A DNA stretch of 7,723 nt from an uncultured Oscillospiraceae bacterium (lineage in GTDB: Bacteria > Bacillota_A > Clostridia > Oscillospirales > Oscillospiraceae). Of this stretch, positions 1 through 5,814 are shown in pieces. The first letter of the stretch is position 1; each line of letters opens with the position of its first letter. The stretch is from contig CAKTZK010000069.1 of the NCBI GenBank assembly GCA_934635515.1, forward strand, positions 1 through 7,723, written 5' to 3'. Both the position numbers and the translations under genes were made by a program. The notes beneath the pieces were generated by a model that saw only the letters and a program-made list of their open reading frames with translations, did no database searches and had not been told where the DNA came from.

Positions 1-65
1 ATATCCCCGTCCATACCCGGCATGGCTGCGGTGATCTTGCCTATCGTCCTGCGTCGGTCTGCGTT

Positions 66-527
66 GTGGTACATACCGTCGAGATGCCGACTCGCGCCCA
101 TGTCGGCGACGCCTGCTTCGACCTTCGGGCCCATATTCCGGATGTGTCGTTCCATGAATGGAACGGTGGCGTCGAGGTGAAGGAAACGAAGGGCATTAAG
201 ATTCGACCCGGCGAGACTGTAATGGTCCCCACCGGAATTGCCACAGAAATCCCCGCCGGCTTCTTTGCTCCCATTTTCGCCCGCAGCGGCTTGGCCTCCA
301 AGCAGGGCCTGCGTCCCGCACAGGGCACCTGCGTGATTGATTCGGGCTATCGGGGCGAGTGGATGATTCCCCTGCATAACGACAGCGCAGAAACTCGTAT
401 CGTGCACCATGGGGACCGTATCTGCCAGTTTATGCTTTTGCCTGTACCTGATGTTTACCTGGAAGAGGTTAGCTTCCTCTCCTCTTCTGATCGCGCAGAA
501 GGCGGATTTGGGTCTTCCGGCAGATAA
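66..527 (+). CDS. dut: dUTP diphosphatase (dUTPase, trimeric type), N-terminus uncertain
   Basis: Hydrolyses dUTP to dUMP and pyrophosphate, keeping uracil out of DNA and supplying dTMP synthesis; cytosolic homotrimer in this family. All five family motifs are visible, counting from GTG66: motif 1 GDACFDLRA (14-22), motif 2 ARSGLASKQG (72-81) with its Ser, motif 3 CVIDSGYRGEW (89-99) with the catalytic Asp and the Tyr that selects against ribose, motif 4 GDRICQ (116-121), and the glycine-rich C-terminal motif 5 RAEGGFGSSGR (143-153) that closes over the substrate. The start is doubtful. No ribosome binding site precedes GTG66, the first beta strand would be very short, and the frame is open to the left edge without another start codon, so the gene may begin outside the window. 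Motif 1 has Cys-Phe where Gly-Tyr/Leu is usual. Such stand-alone dUTPases are common in prophages and integrative elements, which fits the neighbours. Family assignment is firm; mobile origin is inferred. Confidence 0.9.
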   Translation: MVHTVEMPTRAHVGDACFDLRAHIPDVSFHEWNGGVEVKETKGIKIRPGETVMVPTGIATEIPAGFFAPIFARSGLASKQGLRPAQGTCVIDSGYRGEWMIPLHNDSAETRIVHHGDRICQFMLLPVPDVYLEEVSFLSSSDRAEGGFGSSGR

Positions 528-598
528 TGTGTTAGAGCTTCTTGGAAATAGCAGCTATGTTTGTGTCTGTTATTTTCTTCTATTTTTTTACCTATGCG

Positions 599-627
599 TT
601 GATATAGATAGTCAAAAGCAACATACT
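599..627 (+). promoter_or_regulatory. Possible sigma-70-type promoter before the unknown 178-aa gene
   Basis: TTGATA (599-604), a 17-bp spacer and CATACT (622-627) lie in the AT-rich gap after the dUTPase stop. A purine-rich AGAGAGGAGAG follows at 644-654. The -10 box matches the consensus at only 4 of 6 positions, so this is tentative; the downstream genes may also be read through from the dUTPase gene. Confidence 0.3.
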
Positions 628-668
628 GTCAGTAGAATAAGAAAGAGAGGAGAGCCCATCAAAGCAGA

Positions 669-1205
669 TTGGGCAGAGAAATTATAAGCAAAAAGTTTGT
701 AAGTAAGGAAGAGGTTGAAGCGCAGAAACTGCAGCGCAAGGATGCTCGCAAGGCAGAACTGGCCCGTCCTATCGATGTTGTTCGGGAGCACACTGAACAC
801 ATGCTGGACCATATGGACGATCGGGAACGGAAGGCGTATGACCGCCTGGTTCGCTACTGCTTCCGTAAGAATTCGGATTGTACCCTGTTCATCGCAATCG
901 AGCCAAATCGAGCGGCACAGATTGATCTGCTGGCCGACGAGCGGGCATACGGCAGCTCCTATGCCGTGGCTGACGCCTTAGATGCTCTTGCCAGCGCCGT
1001 GTGTTCCGGACGCGCAACCGTATTCATGCAGCACAAGGAGCTCAACGAGCTGTCTATCGGCATTCTCACCGGAGTCGTAGTTCAGAAAAACGGGAATATC
1101 CGTGTTGTGGACCCCAAGAACCTCCAGAGTGCATGGCGCAGCTACACTTCCTGCGAAACCTTCTTCTATGATGGCAACCTGAAGTGTATGTCTGCTGTGG
1201 TATGA
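669..1205 (+). CDS. Hypothetical protein of unknown family, probable mobile-element gene
   Basis: I do not recognise a family. The protein (178 aa from TTG669) is soluble, with no signal peptide or membrane segment. Residues 1-60 are highly charged and probably helical, rich in Lys, Arg and Glu (SKEEVEAQKLQRKDARKAEL at 12-31). A mixed domain follows (about 70-178) with Ala-rich helices around 98-113 and a beta-rich tail ending FYDGNLKCMSAVV. The start is unclear. TTG669 is the only start codon after the in-frame stop at 633-635 that keeps the charged N-terminus, but it lies about 17 nt behind the AGAGGAGAG motif, too far for a good site. The next in-frame ATG is near 801. The ATC at 658 is ideally spaced but in another frame, so a small start-site lesion is possible. 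The stop overlaps the next gene's ATG (ATGA), implying translational coupling with the winged-helix protein. Coding is supported by the length and that coupling; function is unknown. Confidence 0.6.
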   Translation: MGREIISKKFVSKEEVEAQKLQRKDARKAELARPIDVVREHTEHMLDHMDDRERKAYDRLVRYCFRKNSDCTLFIAIEPNRAAQIDLLADERAYGSSYAVADALDALASAVCSGRATVFMQHKELNELSIGILTGVVVQKNGNIRVVDPKNLQSAWRSYTSCETFFYDGNLKCMSAVV

Positions 1206-1480
1206 TGCATATGTGTTTACCAAATCCTATGCTGTATTCCGGCACATCCTTTCCAGGCCCTGCCAAGCCGTCCTCCGGCGGCGGCAGTGCGCCTGTTGTG
1301 ACCATGGATGACATGATTGAAGAGTTCCTTCAAAAATACCACACCGGCGAGGCAAATTCTATATCCAGCCGCCAGTTGGAGCACATCTACGGGATTTCTG
1401 GCTCGACCGTGCGCGAAGTCGTGAATCGGCTTCGCGCACATGGAGTGCCTATTTGCAGCTACGCTTTTGGGTACTATTAA
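1202..1480 (+). pseudogene. Winged-helix-like DNA-binding protein, C-terminus cut off by an IS fragment
   Basis: A 92-residue product from ATG1202, which overlaps the preceding stop as ATGA. A Pro/Gly/Ser-rich N-terminal tail (LPNPMLYSGT... to PSSGGGSAP) leads to a helix-turn-helix-like segment of about 55 residues: MDDMIEEFLQKYH, then SSRQLEHIYGISGSTVREVV, then NRLRAHGVPICSYAFGYY. The pattern of recognition helix followed by a wing ending in G-x-PICS...GYY is the layout I know from small DNA-binding proteins of phages and integrative elements of Clostridia, which usually continue past the GYY. Here it is followed at once by TAA (1478-1480) and then by codons for an IS3-type transposase C-terminus in the same frame, so the natural C-terminus appears to be lost. 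A GTG at 1184 would add six residues inside the upstream gene; ATG1202, 1205 or 1211 are more plausible. Truncation is inferred from the junction. Whether the stub still folds and binds DNA is open. Confidence 0.6.
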
Positions 1481-1539
1481 GGCAACTGCCTGGATAATGC
1501 TGTCATGGAAAATTTCTTTGGCTTGCTCAAAAGCGAATT
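1479..1539 (+). repeat. 61-bp direct repeat, copy 1 (IS-derived)
   Basis: It covers transposase codons for NCLDNAVMENFFGLLKSE. It matches 5727-5787 at 59 of 61 positions by eye; the differences are TGC versus TGT and CTC versus CCC. Both copies run in the same direction and enclose the regulator-transporter-PLP enzyme genes. Confidence 0.9.
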
Positions 1540-1681
1540 GCTGTATCTGCAAGAATTTGAATCTATGGAGCACTTCAAGCGGGAACTGCTGGACTATCTG
1601 GACTACTGCAACCGCATCAAGGCAAAGCGAAAGGGCGTGCCGCCTGCTCTTCACAGACAACAAGCCCTTTCGGCTGCTTGA
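1481..1681 (+). pseudogene. IS3-family transposase (OrfB), C-terminal fragment
   Basis: The 66 codons read GNCLDNAVMENFFGLLKSE, continue through LLYLQEFESMEHFKRELLDY, and end ALHRQQALSAA before TGA. This is the conserved C-terminus of IS3/IS150-group DDE transposases. The glutamate in NAVMENFF is the third catalytic acid of the DDE triad; both Asp residues and the N-terminal HTH parts are missing, so it cannot be active. The motif usually read as YYNNRRIKAK appears here as YCNRIKAK, which looks like loss of two residues and shows the fragment is also decaying. It lies in the same frame as the preceding winged-helix gene, separated only by TAA at 1478-1480. Family assignment is from recognised motifs; the internal deletion is judged from memory of the family consensus. 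Confidence 0.85.
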
Positions 1682-1785
1682 ACAAATTTTGTTTTCAAAT
1701 ATTGTCTAACTTTTTGTGGTCACTTCACGGTACTCAGCTCTTTTTACTTGTACGGTGTACCCAGCACAAACATGCTTCTTGCGGA

Positions 1786-2640
1786 TCAGTACAGGTGCAG
1801 ATCTGAGAGGTAGTGATCCATGCGAGATAGACGCTGTTGGGGATAGACGCCCTGCAGGCGGCTGACCTCAAAGGCAATAGCTTCGATGATGAAATTTACG
1901 CCCAGATAGGAGTTGACGGCGGTGAGGCTGGAGAAATCCGCCAGAAACACGATGTCCGCTCCCACGGCGATGGGGGCGGTGAGCTTGTCGGTGATGACAA
2001 TGAGCCGGCAGTGTGCATCTCTGGCAATTTGTGCCAGCACGCAGGACATTCGAGAATAGCGCTCTGCGCCGAAAATTACCGCACAGTCCTGCGGACCGTA
2101 GTCGATAAGCCCCTCTACGCAGCGGGTGTCTGCATTGCAGTAGTAGGTGACACGGTTGGTATACTGCGACAGCAGCACACCCATATAACGAGCTGCGCCG
2201 GAAAAGCCACGGAAACCCGAAACAAAGATGTGCTCACTCTGCAAGAGGAGGTGAGCGGCTCGTTCGAACTTCTCGGGTTTGTTCTTCTGATATGTTTCCT
2301 GCAGAATGTCTATGGCTTGGCGCAGGCACTGGAATGTGCTGCAGTTCTGATACTGCTCCAGCTTATCAGCTACCTGCTGCTGAGGGATGACATAACGGCC
2401 TTTTTCAATGACCTGTGACAGCTCGGCACGCTGGCTTTCCTGCAATTCTCGGAAGCCTCGGTAGCCCAGTGCGCGGCACAGCCGGATGACGGATGTATCG
2501 CTGATGCCCAATTCCTGCGCTATGTCACGGGCGGTCACGAAATACAGCGACCCGCTGTTCTCAAGAAAATAGTCAGCGATGCGCTTTTCCGTGCGGGTTA
2601 GGTTGGCGTTTTGAATGCGTTTCTGCAGGGTGGTGTCCAT
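1786..2640 (-). CDS. RpiR/MurR-family transcriptional regulator (HTH + SIS domain)
   Basis: A 284-residue cytosolic DNA-binding regulator of normal family length. The N-terminal RpiR-type HTH covers about residues 1-75, with the core TARDIAQELGISDTSVIRLC at 36-55 followed by RALGYRGFREL. The C-terminal SIS (sugar isomerase) domain spans about 125-255, with the ligand-loop motif VSGFRGFSGAARYMG (140-154) and a second strand/loop region VIVITDK-like at 213-219 (LIVITDK). SIS domains in this family bind phosphosugars or other phosphorylated or acidic metabolites, and DNA binding changes with the ligand. The start is firm: the gene has an AAGGGAG ribosome binding site eight bases upstream (plus-strand 2649-2655) and a good promoter. 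It is transcribed divergently from the NhaC-type transporter and PLP enzyme genes. The 23-bp palindrome over its own -10 box implies autoregulation and makes it the likely regulator of the divergent operon. No sugar enzyme is nearby, so the effector may not be a sugar. Confidence 0.92.
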   Translation of the reverse strand: MDTTLQKRIQNANLTRTEKRIADYFLENSGSLYFVTARDIAQELGISDTSVIRLCRALGYRGFRELQESQRAELSQVIEKGRYVIPQQQVADKLEQYQNCSTFQCLRQAIDILQETYQKNKPEKFERAAHLLLQSEHIFVSGFRGFSGAARYMGVLLSQYTNRVTYYCNADTRCVEGLIDYGPQDCAVIFGAERYSRMSCVLAQIARDAHCRLIVITDKLTAPIAVGADIVFLADFSSLTAVNSYLGVNFIIEAIAFEVSRLQGVYPQQRLSRMDHYLSDLHLY

Positions 2641-2675
2641 AAGAATGACTCCCTTCTGTCATTTTATCTGCGGCA

Positions 2676-2698
2676 AATATTGTTGCCGCAACAATATT
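2676..2698. promoter_or_regulatory. Perfect 23-bp palindrome, putative RpiR operator
   Basis: Left arm AATATTGTTGC, one central C, right arm GCAACAATATT: 11 of 11 base pairs match. Its right edge overlaps the ATTATA that is the minus-strand -10 box of the regulator gene, so a bound dimer would block its own promoter. Perfect palindromes of this size next to an rpiR-type gene are typical operators. The assignment to this protein is an inference from position. Confidence 0.75.
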
Positions 2699-2725
2699 AT
2701 ACTGTGCATCTTGTAGAAAATGCAA
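2696..2725 (-). promoter_or_regulatory. Promoter of the RpiR-family regulator
   Basis: Read on the minus strand: TTGCAT (plus 2720-2725), an 18-bp spacer, and a perfect TATAAT (plus 2696-2701). The start point would fall inside the palindrome, about 50 bases before the regulator's ATG. Confidence 0.65.
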
Positions 2726-2754
2726 CATCAATGTCTGATTTTTTTGAAAAGTTA

Positions 2755-2782
2755 TTGACTTTCCGATCTTCGTAATTAAGAT
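2755..2782 (+). promoter_or_regulatory. Promoter of the transporter-PLP enzyme operon
   Basis: TTGACT (2755-2760), a 16-bp spacer and TAAGAT (2777-2782), about 70 bases before the transporter ATG. The palindrome lies some 57 bp upstream of the -35 box. Regulator binding there could therefore activate, loop or only mildly affect this promoter rather than block it directly. Confidence 0.5.
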
Positions 2783-2849
2783 GTAAACAAAACCCGCACA
2801 GTCGCCTCGACACCCCAGCGGGAATCACTTAAAAAGGAGAAGATGAGAA

Positions 2850-4217
2850 ATGGATAATCAAAAGAAGATGCAGTTCTACGGCGGCACCTTTGGCGCATGC
2901 CTGCCGCTACTGGTGTTCATGGCACTGATGATCACCATCGCGGCCCTGCAGAAGGTTTCTCTGGTTCTGTTCTGTATGGCGGGCTTCGCCGGACTGTGCG
3001 TGGCCTTCCTACTGGCAAAGGACAAGAAAGAGTTTGAGCAGGCCGTAGTCAACGGACTGAAGAACGATACCCTGTGTGTCATTATCTTTGCTTTTCTGCT
3101 GGCCGGCATCCTATCGCAGGAGCTGCGCCAGAGTGGCCTCATCCAGGGCCTGACATGGCTGGTAACGGAGTTGGGACTCAGTGCCGGTTTCTTGCCGCTG
3201 GTTGGTTTTGTCATCTGCGCCCTGATCTCCACGGCCTGTGGTACCTCCAATGGTGCCATCGTGGCCGTCCTGCCGGTGCTGCTGCCTGTGGCTACCACCG
3301 TGGGTGCCAACCCCGCCGTCGTGGTGGGCGCCATCGTCAGCGGCGCAATCTTCGGCGACAATCTGGCGCCCATTTCCGATACCACCATTGCCTCCGCCCT
3401 GACGCAGGGTGCGGAAGTCCGTGATGTGGTACGTACCCGTCTTCCGTACTCCCTCATCGCCGGCATCGTATCGGCTGTCTTGTTTGTGGTCATCGGTTTC
3501 CGCACCTCCGAGGCGGTAACGCTGCCGGAGCTGGTGGATGCCTCCTACGCTAAGACACTGGTCATGCTGGTGATCCCTATCATCATGATCGCCTTAATGC
3601 TCAAGGGATGGAACCTCATCGGTACCCTGATTGTGTGCGATTTGGCAGGTTTCCTCCTGTGTCTGATTTTCGGGTTCATTGAGCCTGCCAAGCTGGTGGA
3701 TGCCTCTGGCCCTATCGGCGCCGGCCTTACCGGCATGCTGAATGTCATCTGTTTCAGCTTCTTTATGTTTGCCCTATTGGAGATGCTTACTCGCAGCGGT
3801 GTATTTGACATCATGCTGGGCAAGCTGCACAACGCCAGCAAGACCGTGCGGCAGGCGGAACTTGTTACCATTCTGATTTGTTTCGTGGGAAGTGTGGCCA
3901 TCGGTGCAGCGTCCATTACCATCTTGTTTGTGGGGCCGCTGGTGCGCAAACTGCTTGAAGTACACAACATCGAACGTACCCGCGGTTCTAATCTGATGGA
4001 CGGCATCAGCACCGGATTTGCAGGTCTCGTACCTTACAACCCCGTGTGCTTGAACGCCGTGAGTCTGGCCATAGCAAGCGGCGTGGTAGGTGAATCTTTT
4101 TCCTTCCTGGACTTCATCCCCTACAACTTCCAGAGCATTATGCTGATTATTCTGTTCACTTGCAGCGCCATTACCGGCGTGGGCCGCCGTTTCGATAAAC
4201 CCCAGGCAGCTGAGTAA
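2850..4217 (+). CDS. NhaC-family secondary transporter (Na+/H+ antiporter-like)
   Basis: A 455-residue inner-membrane protein with about 10-12 hydrophobic segments; clear ones lie near residues 18-33, 37-56, 74-92, 110-130, 135-150, 200-217, 236-250, 256-276, 295-312, 337-363 and 428-445. The family hallmark is FGDNLAPISDTTIASA (168-183), equivalent to the GD-x-L-S/A-P-x-SDTT stretch of NhaC proteins. It is preceded by the Gly/Ser/Thr-rich STACGTSNGAIVAVLPVLL (127-145). The second half repeats the fold loosely (GAASITILFVGPLVRKLLE, 352-370). The family includes Na+/H+ antiporters, malate/lactate antiporters and amino-acid carriers, so the name does not fix the substrate. The start is set by AAAAAGGAGA (2831-2840), 9-10 bases ahead of ATG2850; an out-of-frame ATG at 2843 gives only four residues. 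The PLP enzyme gene follows after 40 bases, almost certainly co-transcribed. This suggests the protein carries that enzyme's substrate or product rather than serving pH homeostasis; that role is inferred. Confidence 0.9.
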   Translation: MDNQKKMQFYGGTFGACLPLLVFMALMITIAALQKVSLVLFCMAGFAGLCVAFLLAKDKKEFEQAVVNGLKNDTLCVIIFAFLLAGILSQELRQSGLIQGLTWLVTELGLSAGFLPLVGFVICALISTACGTSNGAIVAVLPVLLPVATTVGANPAVVVGAIVSGAIFGDNLAPISDTTIASALTQGAEVRDVVRTRLPYSLIAGIVSAVLFVVIGFRTSEAVTLPELVDASYAKTLVMLVIPIIMIALMLKGWNLIGTLIVCDLAGFLLCLIFGFIEPAKLVDASGPIGAGLTGMLNVICFSFFMFALLEMLTRSGVFDIMLGKLHNASKTVRQAELVTILICFVGSVAIGAASITILFVGPLVRKLLEVHNIERTRGSNLMDGISTGFAGLVPYNPVCLNAVSLAIASGVVGESFSFLDFIPYNFQSIMLIILFTCSAITGVGRRFDKPQAAE

Positions 4218-4257
4218 CACGAACCCATACAGATAGAACGGAAAAGGAGAACACTCT

Positions 4258-5547
4258 ATGGAAAACTATGAGCATGGTCTGCTGTTCGACCCTGCGCTGT
4301 CGGCAGAGATCAAGAAGCGCTTTTGCTATGTGGATGCCGACCCGGAGTTCGGCACACGCCTGTTTTTTGAAAATTCCGGCGGATCACTGCGTCTGAAGGC
4401 CTCTGTGGAGGAGCAGGCCAAGTATCAGGCGTTTCCCGACTGCCCTGAACGTGTTCACGCCCGCTCCAAGGAGCTCAAGCGTATTCAGTTACGAGGTATC
4501 GACGATGTGATGCATGTGATTTTTGGCGCTTCCAGCGGTGCACTGCTGACGGAGATGACAGCCTCCCAATGCATGTTTCAGATGGTGGGCGCCATCATGG
4601 AAAACTGTCCAGGCACCAATGCTGTCACCTCTGTGCTGGAGCATCCCTCTGCCTTTGATGCCGTGAAGTACTACTGCCAGAAGACTGGAAAAGAGTTCCG
4701 TGTGGCGAAGGCTAACCCCAAGACCGGCGGCATTGATGTAGAGGAGATTCGCCGCGTGGTGGATAAAGACACCTGCTTGCTGAGCATTATGTACGCCTCT
4801 AATATCACCGGTACCATCATGGATATGGAAGGCATTGTCCGCGCCGCCCGTGAAATTAATCCGGATATCTACATCGTTACTGACGCAGTGCAGCACGCAC
4901 CCCATGCTCCCATGGATGTGGAAAAGCTGGGTTTTGATGGTGTGAACTTCGCGCCCTATAAGTTCTTCAGCACCCGCGGAATGGGTTACGGCTATGTTTC
5001 TGACCGTGTGGCCAAGCTGCCTCACCGAAAGGTGCTGCAGCGCCCGGAGGAAATCTGGGAGTTGGGCTCTCCCACGCCGGGCAACTTCGCAGCCATGAGC
5101 GCTGTGGTGGACTATGTATGCTGGCTGGGCAGTCATTTCACCGAGGAGAAGGATCGCCGTCGGCTGTTCCTCGTCGGTATGGAGCACATCCACTTGCAGG
5201 AGCGCGCTCTGCTGTATACCATGCTGGAGGGTACGGACAGGGTTCCTGGTCTGCGTCATATCCCCGGCGTACATGTCTATGTGGACACCGAGGGGCTGAC
5301 AAATCGCGACCTGATTGTGGCAATGGGCATTGACGGTATCGACATGACCAAGTGTGTGGAGGAGTACCAGAAGCGCGGGGTCACCGTGTTTGAGCGTGTA
5401 AACAGCAGTGTGTACTCCAAACGCATCGTGGAGGCAGTGGGGCTGACCGGTGCCATCCGCGTTTCCCCGCTGCATTGCCACACAGTGGAGGATATCGAAA
5501 CATACCTGCGCATCACCAAGGAAATGGCGGAGGAGTTTAGCAAGTAA
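4258..5547 (+). CDS. PLP-dependent class V aminotransferase-fold enzyme, not a typical cysteine desulfurase
   Basis: A 429-residue cytosolic enzyme of fold-type I. Visible landmarks: FFENSGGS near the N-terminus (36-43), the cofactor phosphate loop GASSGALLTEM (90-100), the His that stacks on PLP in SVLEHPSAF (H129), N182 in ASNITGT, the PLP-ring Asp and Gln in VTDAVQ (D209, Q212), the Schiff-base Lys in FAPYKFFSTRG (K235), and a substrate-carboxylate Arg in AIRVSP (R401). In group II cysteine desulfurases the catalytic Cys precedes this last motif in an RxGHHC-like segment. Here the equivalent region is ERVNSSVYSK (379-388) with Ser, so sulfur transfer is unlikely. A C-S or beta-lyase, epimerase or aminotransferase acting on an imported amino-acid-like compound would fit. 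AAGGAG (4244-4249) lies eight bases before ATG. The gene is second in the operon with the NhaC-type transporter. The fold is certain; the exact reaction is unknown. Confidence 0.88.
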   Translation: MENYEHGLLFDPALSAEIKKRFCYVDADPEFGTRLFFENSGGSLRLKASVEEQAKYQAFPDCPERVHARSKELKRIQLRGIDDVMHVIFGASSGALLTEMTASQCMFQMVGAIMENCPGTNAVTSVLEHPSAFDAVKYYCQKTGKEFRVAKANPKTGGIDVEEIRRVVDKDTCLLSIMYASNITGTIMDMEGIVRAAREINPDIYIVTDAVQHAPHAPMDVEKLGFDGVNFAPYKFFSTRGMGYGYVSDRVAKLPHRKVLQRPEEIWELGSPTPGNFAAMSAVVDYVCWLGSHFTEEKDRRRLFLVGMEHIHLQERALLYTMLEGTDRVPGLRHIPGVHVYVDTEGLTNRDLIVAMGIDGIDMTKCVEEYQKRGVTVFERVNSSVYSKRIVEAVGLTGAIRVSPLHCHTVEDIETYLRITKEMAEEFSK

Positions 5548-5579
5548 GATGGCGCAGCACGAGGATAGGTACACTACAT

Positions 5580-5601
5580 GACGGCCGCACTTGCGGCAGT
5601 C
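5580..5601 (+). other. Small GC-rich hairpin after the PLP enzyme gene
   Basis: GCCGC (5584-5588), loop ACTT, GCGGC (5593-5597), extended by GAC/GTC across one G-A mismatch. It starts 33 bases after the stop codon. No U-tract follows (AATAATACAAG), so it could be an mRNA 3'-end stabiliser or a weak terminator, but not a canonical one. Confidence 0.35.
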
Positions 5602-5616
5602 AATAATACAAGTAAA

Positions 5617-5652
5617 GCGTAGGGAGTCTGTCATTTGACCGGCTCCCTACGC
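5617..5652. repeat. Inverted repeat with 10-bp perfect arms downstream of the operon
   Basis: GCGTAGGGAG (5617-5626) pairs perfectly with CTCCCTACGC (5643-5652) around a 16-base loop that itself contains GTCA-TT-TGAC. AGTCTGTCA in the left arm/loop recurs at 5654-5662. A second hairpin follows (GCTTTCA/TGAAAGC, 5673-5691, five-base loop). Neither has a good U-tract. The strong hairpin probably ends or protects the operon transcript, or is an intergenic repeat unit. Confidence 0.5.
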
Positions 5653-5704
5653 CAGTCTGTCAAAGGTCCCTTGCTTTCATGCGGTGAAAGCGGGGGGTTC
5701 TTTG

Positions 5705-5803
5705 ATTCGACAGAGTATGAGCCGCAAAGGCAACTGTCTGGATAATGCTGTCATGGAAAATTTCTTTGGCTTGCCCAAAAGCGAATTTTCCAGTTTGTCG
5801 TAA
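5705..5803 (+). pseudogene. IS3-family transposase fragment, internal piece
   Basis: Codons from ATT5705 read IRQSMSRKGNCLDNAVMENF and then FGLPKSE up to about 5787, after which the match to the family stops and the frame runs FSSLS to TAA (5801-5803). It is the same transposase region as in the first IS remnant but begins nine residues earlier (IRQSMSRK) and lacks everything after KSE. Leu is replaced by Pro in FGLPKSE, as expected in a decaying copy. No terminal inverted repeat is present. It is followed 28 bases later by the recombinase fragment, so at least one deletion or rearrangement has joined unrelated pieces here. Confidence 0.8.
5727..5787 (+). repeat. 61-bp direct repeat, copy 2 (IS-derived)
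   Basis: It matches 1479-1539 at 59 of 61 positions in the same orientation. Together the copies flank the 1786-5547 gene block and give a possible substrate for homologous recombination, which would delete or circularise about 4.25 kb. Confidence 0.9.
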
Positions 5804-5814
5804 TTATACTGTAA

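Larger units (their letters stand above)
1479..1727 (+). mobile_element. 3' remnant of an IS3-family insertion sequence with its right end
   Basis: Only the last quarter or so of the element is present: the end of the transposase gene and the terminal segment TGTCTAACTTTTTGTGGTCA plus CTTCA, ending in CA at 1727 as IS3-family ends do. No left terminal repeat, orfA or first part of orfB is found in the window. The left edge abuts the truncated winged-helix gene. Without the other end, no target-site duplication can be assigned. The first 61 bases (1479-1539) recur at 5727-5787 in the same orientation. Confidence 0.8.

Noticed and set aside
2784..2849. Riboswitch or attenuator in the transporter leader
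   Set aside because: The leader is only about 60 bases, with one weak 5-bp pairing (CCCGC/GCGGG) and no terminator or known aptamer motif.
2876..4220. Several minus-strand frames opposite the transporter gene
   Set aside because: They are shadow frames rich in Thr, Arg, Pro and Met without start signals; the plus strand carries the NhaC hallmark motif and a strong ribosome binding site.
4489..5634. A 381-codon open frame antisense to the PLP enzyme gene
   Set aside because: It is rich in His, Cys and Gln in a pattern typical of a reverse-frame shadow, has no family motif or ribosome binding site, and overlaps a gene with all catalytic motifs intact.
1479..5803. A functional composite transposon
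   Set aside because: Neither IS copy has an intact transposase or both ends, and only one terminal end (ending at 1727) is present, so transposition by its own machinery is not possible.
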